Positions 5,929 through 11,310 of a DNA stretch of 16,197 nt are shown here, in pieces. The notes below the pieces were generated by a model, which worked only from the letters and a program-made list of their open reading frames with translations, made no database searches and was not told where the DNA came from. This stretch comes from an uncultured Clostridium sp. Lineage in GTDB: Bacteria; Bacillota; Clostridia; TANB77; CAG-508. Each line of letters opens with the position of its first letter. Position 1 is the stretch's first letter. The stretch is from NCBI GenBank assembly GCA_900554635.1, contig USHY01000026.1, forward strand, positions 1-16,197, written 5' to 3'. The position numbers were made by a program, and so were the translations under genes.

Positions 5929-5959
5929 TTTATACAACCTACTGTAAGGGGAGAGTCAA
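5929..5959 (-). promoter_or_regulatory. MerR-type promoter with 19-bp spacer
   Basis: On the minus strand TTGACT (5959-5954) and TATAAA (5934-5929) are 19 bases apart, the overlong spacing that MerR activators correct by twisting DNA. The spacer contains the imperfect dyad CCTTACAGTAGG. It lies 20 bases upstream of the MerR start codon. Confidence 0.8.
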
Positions 5960-5974
5960 TAGTTTTTTAAAATT

Positions 5975-6988
5975 TTAAACGTTATTTAATTTTTTTGTTT
6001 CATTTATTAAATCATCAAAATCAGAAATATAATTTTGATCTTGCACAATTCTATATTTCTTATATTCATCTAGAGCTAATTTATTCGCTATTTCCCTTTT
6101 TATTTTTCCATTATCCTTTAAGATATTATACTCATTTATTTTTAGAAAAACTTCTAACTTATCTTTCCACTCTTGCATAGAAATAATTTTTCCTAATCTT
6201 ACCTGTCTTTCAGCATAATCAAGATACATAGATACTAAATTATTAAGCTCCATAATTTCTTCTTTAGATAGATAGTTTTTAGCTATTGTTACATCTGTTT
6301 CGAGTATTTTTCCATTTGGTGCATTTTTCCAAGTAGTTAAGCCCATGTTTTTTTGTTTACTATCAGCTCTATTATAAATTATTTCAGGTGCTGTTAAACC
6401 AGTAATCGCATAGTGTAGCTTGTTTTGAACATTTTTATAGAATTCTTGTGTTGTTTCACTGTTTTTATCATAATCGAAACTACATTCTTTATATATATCT
6501 GTTATTTTTTGATAAAATCTTCTTTCACTTGCTCGAATTTCTTTTATTTTAGCTAATAATTCGTCAAAGTAATCTTTTCCGAACTTAGGTCCATTTTTTA
6601 GCATTTCACTGTTAAGAACAAAGCCTTTTTTTATATACTCTTTTAGAGTTTTTGTAGCCCAAATTCTAAAATCAGTGGCTTCTTTTGAATTTACTCTATA
6701 CCCAACTGCTATAATTGCATCCAGACTATAGAAATTTGTATTATATTTTTTTCCATCTGAAGCAGTTACTCTAATTTTTTGAGTAACTGTTTCTTGGTTT
6801 AATTCTTCTGTTTTAAAGATGTTTTGTAAATGATATGTTATATTATTTTCTGCAACATTAAATAATTTTGACATTGATTTTTGAGTTAGCCAAAAATCTT
6901 CTTCGTTATATAAAACCTCTACTGAAATATTCTCATTGTTTTGACTTTGATATATGATTAAATCTTTTAAAATTTCTATATTGTTCAA
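5975..6988 (-). CDS. RhuM-family protein, copy 2 (337 aa)
   Basis: Paralogue of the gene at 3949-4962 with the same length and block order: DFWLTQKSMSKLFNVAENNI, GYRVNSKEATDFRIWA, ASERRFYQKITDIYKE, NGKILETDVTIAKNYLS and IVQDQNYISDFDDLINETK. The start is a TTG codon ending at 6988; AGGAG lies 9 bases upstream, and the TTG gives the same total length as copy 1. It begins 25 bases after the stop of the DUF1697 gene and is probably transcribed with it. Substitutions are spread along the whole protein, so the two copies diverged long ago or were acquired separately rather than being a fresh duplication. Function is unknown, as for copy 1. Confidence 0.85.
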   Translation of the reverse strand: MNNIEILKDLIIYQSQNNENISVEVLYNEEDFWLTQKSMSKLFNVAENNITYHLQNIFKTEELNQETVTQKIRVTASDGKKYNTNFYSLDAIIAVGYRVNSKEATDFRIWATKTLKEYIKKGFVLNSEMLKNGPKFGKDYFDELLAKIKEIRASERRFYQKITDIYKECSFDYDKNSETTQEFYKNVQNKLHYAITGLTAPEIIYNRADSKQKNMGLTTWKNAPNGKILETDVTIAKNYLSKEEIMELNNLVSMYLDYAERQVRLGKIISMQEWKDKLEVFLKINEYNILKDNGKIKREIANKLALDEYKKYRIVQDQNYISDFDDLINETKKLNNV

Positions 6989-7013
6989 TTTTAATTTCTC
7001 CTTTACACTTTCA

Positions 7014-7560
7014 TTATTTATCGCACAATTCCAATACTTTCCTCATTGTATTTGCAGTTCTTATTGTAATTGATTGGCTTATGCTTGTATTTGCTGTTTT
7101 TGCCCACCAGTTTGTTTTTCTATAATCTTTTAAGCTATATGACCAAAAGATGTTGTTTTTGTACTCTTTTATTTTTTCAAGTTCTTGCTTTGGTTCTCCT
7201 AGTGCCTTATAGACTTCTTCATAGGTTGTTGGTGGTATTATGAATATGATATTATCATAAATTTCTTTGTTTGCTGTTCCCCACCATTCTGGCTGATTTT
7301 CTAAGAGTTCTTTTAGTTTGCTTGTTTCTATTATGAAAACTGGAATATCAAGTTTGAACTTTTGTTCTATCTTTTTATGGATAGTATTTGTTATTGTGTT
7401 TTCATCTTGAATATTGCTTGTGAATATAACATTTCCACTGTTTAGATATGTTATTACATTTTCAAAGCCTAGTGTTTCAAATTCTTTTTTTAACTCTGCC
7501 ATTGGAATTTTGTTTTTTCCGGCTTATGTTTATTCCTCTTAATAACGCTATATATTGCAT
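7014..7560 (-). pseudogene. DUF1697-family protein with +1 frameshift near the start
   Basis: The main open part (7502-7014, 162 codons, MAELKKEFETLGFENVITYL onwards) is a DUF1697 domain, a family of unknown function. It lacks the usual beginning. That beginning is found upstream in another frame: the ATG ending at 7560, with AGGAGG 7 bases before it, encodes MQYIALLRGINIS. One extra C near 7521-7522 then shifts the frame; removing it gives GKNKIPMAELKK, the normal family sequence. The strong ribosome site therefore belongs to the frameshifted start. The downstream ATG at 7502 has no good site, so little intact product is expected unless translation restarts. It is transcribed from the repeat-borne promoter at 7598-7626 and followed by RhuM copy 2. 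A sequencing error is the simplest alternative. Confidence 0.8.
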
Positions 7561-7597
7561 TTTTTAGCCTCCTATACAACTGTACCTTCAACTACTA

Positions 7598-7626
7598 TTT
7601 ATATCACAAAAGCAGGCAATTATCAA
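7598..7626 (-). promoter_or_regulatory. Promoter of the DUF1697-rhuM2 unit
   Basis: On the minus strand TTGATA (7626-7621), a 17-base spacer, and TATAAA (7603-7598) with TG in the extended -10 position. It is a near copy of the RhuM1 promoter at 5058-5086, including the spacer. The start would be near 7591, 30 bases before the DUF1697 ATG. Confidence 0.65.
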
Positions 7627-7630
7627 CTAA
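7601..7630. repeat. 30-bp repeat, copy 2
   Basis: Matches 5061-5090 at 27 of 30 bases in the same orientation. The right arm that completes the terminator hairpin in copy 1 is not kept here, so copy 2 acts only as a promoter. Confidence 0.8.
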
Positions 7631-7699
7631 AAATTATATTGTATCCCTCCAAAAATTGTTTTATTGCCTATAACTAAATCTGTTGCTTCATTTTTATAT

Positions 7700-7894
7700 T
7701 CATAAAATATACCTTGTGTTTTTTAGTGCTTCTTTTCGTTTTTCTAGCAAGTTCATTATTTGATTATCACTTAAAACCAGTCCATATTTTTGAGTAACTA
7801 GATTACATTCCTTTATGTTTGCAATTTGTTTATATTCATCTAAAATATCTAAATATGAATTCTCCACTTTAACCACCATTATTTTATATACCAT
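7700..7894 (-). pseudogene. N-terminal fragment of a DUF6323-like protein
   Basis: 64 residues, including ENSYLDILDEYKQIANIKEC and TQKYGLVLSDNQIMNLLEKR. From memory this resembles the first third of the DUF6323 family, whose members are longer and continue past the last shared stretch (KRKEALKNT). Here the frame ends after five further residues (RYIL and stop). No Shine-Dalgarno is seen before either candidate ATG (7894, or the ATG encoding MVVKVENS). It reads as a 3'-truncated remnant in a stretch of broken genes. Family assignment is tentative. Confidence 0.45.
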
Positions 7895-7916
7895 ACTTTT
7901 TAGGAAAATAACAGTC

Positions 7917-7945
7917 TTGATTTTTTTGCGATTTTGTGGTATAGT
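7917..7945 (+). promoter_or_regulatory. Promoter of a micro-transcript
   Basis: TTGATT (7917-7922), a 17-base spacer, and TATAGT (7940-7945) preceded by TG in the extended -10 position. It faces the terminator only about 15 bases past the +1 site and no protein gene on its strand. Confidence 0.65.
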
Positions 7946-7951
7946 AGATAT

Positions 7952-7998
7952 AGTTCAAAAGAGAAAACGCTTAGAGTAAGTAGCGTTTTCTCTTTTTG
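7952..7998 (+). ncRNA. Predicted hairpin RNA of about 45 nt (or attenuated leader)
   Basis: A promoter at 7917-7945 is followed at once by a strong terminator, so the only stable product would be a hairpin of about 45 nt. Nothing lies downstream on the plus strand that it could attenuate, because the flanking genes all run the other way. It may be a small mobile or selfish element, since it interrupts a gene. Confidence 0.4.
7957..7998. terminator. Strong, bidirectional intrinsic terminator
   Basis: AGAGAAAACGCT (7960-7971) pairs perfectly with AGCGTTTTCTCT (7982-7993), extending by three more A-T pairs, with a 10-base loop and TTTTTG on the plus side. It works for the short plus-strand RNA and could also stop minus-strand transcripts. 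Confidence 0.8.
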
Positions 7999-8277
7999 TT
8001 TATGCCCATCTAACCCACTTTTATAAGTATATTTTGAAACAAAAACAATGTCACCCGTTTGAAATTTTGGAGTTTCTATTTTTTGTAGTCTTGAATAGTA
8101 TTCAATGTCTTCTTGCAACAGGCTATAACTTTTAGAATCATTTTCTTCGCAAAAAGTTTCGTATGATTTTATAACTCCTTTTTGTTTAGCAAGTTTTATA
8201 ATGTCCTTTGTTTTTTCTTCAAATCTATTATTTTTCAAATTAAATTGCCTCCTTTTATTGTCTTAATGTCATTATTA

Positions 8278-8305
8278 ATTGTATCACAATAGTTTTAAAA
8301 ATCAA
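8278..8305 (-). promoter_or_regulatory. Promoter of the truncated gene at 7900-8238
   Basis: On the minus strand TTGATT (8305-8300), a 16-base spacer, and TACAAT (8283-8278). It ends 40 bases before the TTG start. Confidence 0.55.
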
Positions 8306-8323
8306 TACTTTTTATAAATTTTA

Positions 8324-8398
8324 TTAATATTCTTTTTTTGCAAGAATGGCTGTTATTCCTGCAAAAAATGCTGAGCCTAGGGCATATAAAATCCACAT
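8324..8398 (-). pseudogene. 24-codon fragment of an EamA/DMT transporter start
   Basis: On the minus strand an ATG ending at 8398, with AGAGGT 8 bases upstream, opens MWILYALGSAFFAGITAILA followed by KKEY and TAA. This closely recalls the first membrane helix of EamA-type drug/metabolite transporters, which normally continue for nine more helices. It starts 15 bases after the methyltransferase stop and so lies in the same transcript. It may be the remnant left after deletion of a transporter gene, or a genuine small membrane peptide. Confidence 0.5.
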
Positions 8399-8413
8399 AT
8401 AAATTACCTCTTT

Positions 8414-9328
8414 TTATTTAATTTTTTTTAATTTTGCCACATAAAATCCTTCATATAGTTCTGTTGGGCATACACAAAGTGTACCTTCTATAGTTGTTGG
8501 TATAACTGGAATTCCTGTTAAATCCATATCTATTGGTACTATTTCAAAGTTGCTTTTATTTAGTATGGTTTGTATAACTTTTTCGTTTTCATCTTTTAGT
8601 ACTGAGCAAGTTGAATAAACTATTTCGCCACCTGTTTTTACTATTTTTGCGGCTTTTTCTAATAGTTCTTTTTGAGTTTTTACTGCTCTTGTACACAGTT
8701 CTTTTGAAAAATATTTTTCCAAATTGCTATCTGTTATATTTATTGTTCCGCTACCACTGCAAGGTGCATCTAGCATAATTTTATCAAACATGAAGAAATC
8801 GCTCAATTTTCTTGCATCCTCTTGCATTATTGTTACTCTATTTGCTCCTTGTTTTTCTAAATTGTATTTAAGTTTGTCACATCTTATCTTATTTTTTTCG
8901 CAAGCGGTAATCATTGCTTGATTGTTTGATAAGCATGCCGTTTCAGTTGTTTTTCCACCTGGCGCTGCTGCCATATCTAGTATGCTTTCATTTTCTTGTG
9001 GATTTAGTATTACTGGTGGAATCATAGAAGACAAACTTTGCATATATATCTTGCCACTCTCATACACTTCCAACTTGCGTATTCTAATCTCATCTGCATT
9101 TTCAATTATTAACGCAAAATCATTCCACTCCACATCTTTAAACAAAATCCCCTCATTTTCAAACACTTTCTTTATTTCACTCATACGTGATTTTAAAGTA
9201 TTTACCCTAACAGTTGTTTTCCTTCTTCTACTCAATCCCTCCAAAATCAAATCCACATCACGCTTCTCATACTGATTCTCCAATGTCCTCTCCAAAAAAT
9301 CCACAACCATCTCTACCAACTCCATCAC
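8414..9328 (-). CDS. NOL1/NOP2/Sun-family RNA m5C methyltransferase (about 300 aa)
   Basis: SAM-dependent cytosine-C5 methyltransferase acting on rRNA (RsmB/RsmF-like). Motifs: RVNTLKS (42-48) in the N-terminal RNA-binding ferredoxin-like part, LDMAAAPGGKTTE (motif I, SAM binding), a LDAPCSGSGT block with the first catalytic Cys, and YSTCSV with the second catalytic Cys. The C-terminus EGFYVAKLKK is typical. It lacks the NusB-like domain of RsmB and the PUA-like tail of RsmF, so it is the short form and no symbol is assigned. The start is uncertain: a GTG ending at 9328 and the adjacent ATG at 9325 have little ribosome site, while GGAG lies 9 bases before the ATG at 9307. A weak promoter (TTGCAA, 17 bases, TATTTT) lies at 9381-9353. 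It is divergent from rplM. Confidence 0.9.
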   Translation of the reverse strand: MMELVEMVVDFLERTLENQYEKRDVDLILEGLSRRRKTTVRVNTLKSRMSEIKKVFENEGILFKDVEWNDFALIIENADEIRIRKLEVYESGKIYMQSLSSMIPPVILNPQENESILDMAAAPGGKTTETACLSNNQAMITACEKNKIRCDKLKYNLEKQGANRVTIMQEDARKLSDFFMFDKIMLDAPCSGSGTINITDSNLEKYFSKELCTRAVKTQKELLEKAAKIVKTGGEIVYSTCSVLKDENEKVIQTILNKSNFEIVPIDMDLTGIPVIPTTIEGTLCVCPTELYEGFYVAKLKKIK

Positions 9329-9409
9329 CCGTCAATTTCTTATTCATACAGTAAAATACCATATTTTCCACATATTTGCAACCTAATTCATAAAATTTCC
9401 AGTTTTCAC

Positions 9410-9438
9410 TTGACTTTCGGATTGTTTTATATTATACT
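9410..9438 (+). promoter_or_regulatory. rplM-rpsI promoter
   Basis: TTGACT (9410-9415), a 17-base spacer, and TATACT (9433-9438). It starts an mRNA near 9445 with a leader of about 100 nt before rplM. Confidence 0.85.
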
Positions 9439-9449
9439 ATATAAGTGTC

Positions 9450-9530
9450 AAAAAATGTTTTTATTAATAGACCCTTGCCCGGTAGTCTATTAGGGAAAAT
9501 ATTTTATATAAATTAATTATTTTAAATTTT
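9450..9530 (+). promoter_or_regulatory. L13 ribosomal-protein leader
   Basis: The leader contains a perfect 8-bp stem, TAATAGAC (9465-9472) with GTCTATTA (9485-9492), and a CCTTGCCCGGTA loop. The position, directly before rplM in a Firmicute, fits the L13 leader, an mRNA structure through which ribosomal protein L13 is thought to repress its own operon. The outer boundaries are approximate. Confidence 0.75.
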
Positions 9531-9548
9531 GATTGGAGGAAATTATCA

Positions 9549-9986
9549 ATGAATAATACTACATACTCTGCTAAGAGTAATGATATTAAAAGACAATGGT
9601 ATATTATTGATGCTAGTGGAAAATCACTAGGTAGAGTTGCTGCAGAAGCTGCAAAATTATTAAGAGGAAAACATAAACCTACATTTACACCTAATATAGA
9701 TACAGGTGATCATGTTATTATATTAAATGCTAAGGATGCTGTTTTAACTGGTAAAAAATTAGATCAAAAAGTTTACAGACATCATACTGGTTATATTGGA
9801 AATATGAAGGAAACATCAGCTAGAGTTATGATGAATAACAATCCTGAAAAAGCTATGATGCTTGCTATTAAGGGTATGCTTCCACACAATAGATTAGGAA
9901 GACAGATGATTAATAAAGTAAGAATTTATAGTGGTAGCGAACATGAAAATCAAGCACAAAAACCTATAGTTTGGGAGGTAAAATAA
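9549..9986 (+). CDS. rplM: 50S ribosomal protein L13
   Basis: Large-subunit protein needed early in 50S assembly. The 145 residues match the family length. Typical blocks are RQWYIIDASGKSLGRVAAEA, RGKHKPTFTPNIDTGDHVII, VYRHHTGYIGNMKE and the conserved GMLPHNRLGRQM. TGGAGGA lies 8 bases before the ATG. It is the first gene of the rplM-rpsI operon, with a leader that probably senses L13 itself. Confidence 0.98.
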   Translation: MNNTTYSAKSNDIKRQWYIIDASGKSLGRVAAEAAKLLRGKHKPTFTPNIDTGDHVIILNAKDAVLTGKKLDQKVYRHHTGYIGNMKETSARVMMNNNPEKAMMLAIKGMLPHNRLGRQMINKVRIYSGSEHENQAQKPIVWEVK

Positions 9987-9987
9987 G

Positions 9988-10383
9988 ATGGCAGAAAAAA
10001 CTTCATTTATTGGAACAGGTAGAAGAAAAAACTCTATTGCTAGAGTTAGATTAGTTAATGGAAATGGTTCTATTAAGATAAATAATAAAGAATTAGATGA
10101 ATATTTTGGTGTTGAAACACTTAAAGTTATAGTTAGACAACCATTAGTTGCTACAAACACATTAGATAAATTTGATGTTATTTGTACAGTAAAAGGTGGC
10201 GGAATTAGTGGTCAAGCAGGAGCTATTCGTCATGGTATAGCAAGAGCTTTATTACAAGTAAATTCTGAATTCAGACCAATTTTAAAATCAAGCGGATTCT
10301 TAACAAGAGATGCTAGAATGAAAGAAAGAAAGAAATATGGTATGAAAAAAGCAAGAAAAGCACCACAATTTTCAAAGAGATAA
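9988..10383 (+). CDS. rpsI: 30S ribosomal protein S9
   Basis: Small-subunit protein whose C-terminal tail reaches the P-site tRNA. The 131 residues show the family blocks FIGTGRRKNSIARVRL, VKGGGISGQAGAIRHGIARA and LTRDARMKERKKYG, and end in the canonical QFSKR tail. It begins one base after the rplM stop; its ribosome site GGGAGG lies within the last rplM codons, so translation is likely coupled. A strong terminator follows. Confidence 0.98.
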   Translation: MAEKTSFIGTGRRKNSIARVRLVNGNGSIKINNKELDEYFGVETLKVIVRQPLVATNTLDKFDVICTVKGGGISGQAGAIRHGIARALLQVNSEFRPILKSSGFLTRDARMKERKKYGMKKARKAPQFSKR

Positions 10384-10398
10384 ACTTTTGCAAATACA

Positions 10399-10430
10399 AA
10401 ACCTCGGAATATTGTTTCCGAGGTTTTTTC
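10399..10430 (+). terminator. rplM-rpsI terminator
   Basis: AAACCTCGGAA (10399-10409) pairs perfectly with TTCCGAGGTTT (10416-10426) around a 6-base loop, then TTT and C. It starts 15 bases past the rpsI stop. Confidence 0.9.
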
Positions 10431-10449
10431 GTTCCTTTGCTTGTGTTTT

Positions 10450-10483
10450 AGTTAAAAATAAAGAGGAGCTATATCTCCTCTTT
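10450..10483 (-). terminator. Terminator of the DUF1292 gene
   Basis: On the minus strand AAAGAGGAG (10483-10475) pairs with CTCCTCTTT (10468-10460) around a 6-base loop, then ATTTTTAAC. It lies 4 bases past the gene's stop and faces the rpsI terminator. Confidence 0.85.
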
Positions 10484-10487
10484 CATT

Positions 10488-10799
10488 TTATTCATCTACA
10501 AAATTAAATTCATCTTTGAATTTATCTTTGAATATTGCAAATACTGCATTTAGTACTTCTTGGTCATCTACACCAACATAAGATTCTTCATCTTCTGAAT
10601 CAGTGTCTTCAACTTTTAGAATAACAACCTCATCAGCATCATCTCCCTCTTCTGCTGGTAAAAGTACTACATATTCTTCTCCTCCATATTCAATTAAGTC
10701 TAAGAATTCAAACTTAACTTGGTTACCTTCTTCATCATTTAACAAAATGATGTTATCTAATTCTTCATCCATCTCTGGGTTATTATTTTCTAAATCCAT
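10488..10799 (-). CDS. DUF1292 (YrzB-like) acidic protein (103 aa)
   Basis: Small, strongly acidic protein of the DUF1292 family, widespread in Firmicutes and of unknown function. Recognised from NIILLNDEEGNQVKFEFLDL and YGGEEYVVLLPAEE, followed by the DEVVILKVED strand and a C-terminal helix (NAVFAIFKDKFKDEFNF). Length is normal. The ATG has AAGGAG 7 bases upstream and a clear promoter at 10858-10830. In many Firmicutes this gene sits near the ruvX (yrrK)/yrzL cluster; here it stands alone as a single-gene unit between two terminators. Confidence 0.9.
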   Translation of the reverse strand: MDLENNNPEMDEELDNIILLNDEEGNQVKFEFLDLIEYGGEEYVVLLPAEEGDDADEVVILKVEDTDSEDEESYVGVDDQEVLNAVFAIFKDKFKDEFNFVDE

Positions 10800-10829
10800 A
10801 TTATTTCTCCTTTCAAAACTTATATATAC

Positions 10830-10858
10830 TTTATATCATATACAACTATTATTTGCAA
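10830..10858 (-). promoter_or_regulatory. Promoter of the DUF1292 gene
   Basis: On the minus strand TTGCAA (10858-10853), a 17-base spacer, and TATAAA (10835-10830). The leader is about 25 nt. Confidence 0.65.
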
Positions 10859-10920
10859 TAGTTTTAAAAAATATTTGTTATTTTTTTGTTAAATTTATAA
10901 ATTCTACCTGAAATAATACA

Positions 10921-11130
10921 AAAATTCCCCGCCTTAGCCGTTTTTGATAGAAATTTTAAGGACCTGCTCTTACACAGGTGGGTGTCTGCCTTGGTACTCC
11001 TGGGCTTCTTACTACTAAAAGAAGTGTAAGCATGCACGCCATACCCAGAGCATCGGACTCCCTTTCCTTAACTGTTGGTTCTAAAATTTCCTTCGCTCGC
11101 ACTATGCAGGGAAATATTGATTACTTGATT
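10921..11130 (-). ncRNA. ssrS: 6S RNA
   Basis: RNA that mimics an open promoter and sequesters the housekeeping RNA polymerase. It is about 200 nt on the minus strand. The closing stem is formed by 5' TTTCCCTGC (11114-11106) and 3' GCGGGGAA near 10925-10932. A second long-range stem pairs GAAATTTTA (11090-11082) with TAAAATTTC (10958-10950). An inner arm pairs CTCTGGG with CCCAGGAG, and the apical hairpin CTTCTT/AAGAAG completes the rod around a central bubble. The segment TGGCGTGCATGCTTACACTT recalls the conserved region of known 6S RNAs. A consensus-like promoter precedes it and a T-run follows the closing stem. The exact ends are uncertain. Confidence 0.8.
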
Positions 11131-11141
11131 TTGTTACACAT

Positions 11142-11170
11142 ATATTATCATATTCTATTCGTGTTATCAA
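11142..11170 (-). promoter_or_regulatory. 6S RNA promoter
   Basis: On the minus strand TTGATA (11170-11165), a 17-base spacer, and TAATAT (11147-11142), 25-35 bases before the closing stem of the 6S RNA. Confidence 0.6.
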
Positions 11171-11241
11171 TTTTGTATGTAGGCCGATTTGGTTATTTCT
11201 TTTATTTTTCCTCAAATTTACTCTTTTATACTAAGTTTTAT

Positions 11242-11277
11242 TCACTATATTTATTATCTTGACAATAGTGATATAAT
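11242..11277 (+). promoter_or_regulatory. pncB promoter with overlapping inverted repeat
   Basis: TATAAT at 11272-11277 is preceded by TG one base away (extended -10). The TTGACA at 11259-11264 is too close to be its -35. TCACTAT (11242-11248) and ATAGTGA (11265-11271) form a perfect 7-bp inverted repeat with a 16-base gap, ending at the -10 box. That is a good place for a repressor operator. NAD-pathway genes in Firmicutes are often controlled by NiaR or NrtR, but the motif is not one I can assign. Confidence 0.5.
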
Positions 11278-11310
11278 GTTTTCAATATAAATATGAAAGG
11301 ATTTTTCAAT

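Larger units (their letters stand above)
7900..8238 (-). pseudogene. Truncated gene, toxin-antitoxin-like, interrupted by a promoter-terminator element
   Basis: The reading frame starts at a TTG ending at 8238 with AGGAGG 9 bases upstream and a promoter at 8305-8278. Residues 1-50 (IIKLAKQKGVIKSYETFCEE) are helical. Residues 58-78 (FQTGDIVFVSKYTYKSGLDG) resemble the first strands of PemK/MazF-like or related barrel proteins. Right after GLDGHK the coding sequence runs into the long hairpin at 7957-7998 and the minus-strand complement of a promoter. The last 32 residues therefore look like read-through of non-coding DNA. The gene appears cut by insertion or deletion there. The toxin-antitoxin resemblance is a weak recollection, not a firm match. 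Confidence 0.45.

Noticed and set aside
8922..9275. Plus-strand open frame of 117 codons
   Set aside because: It lies fully antisense to the methyltransferase gene, whose family motifs are unambiguous; the plus frame has no family resemblance.
10978..11262. Plus-strand open frame of 94 codons before pncB
   Set aside because: It overlaps the highly structured 6S RNA on the other strand and has no ribosome site.
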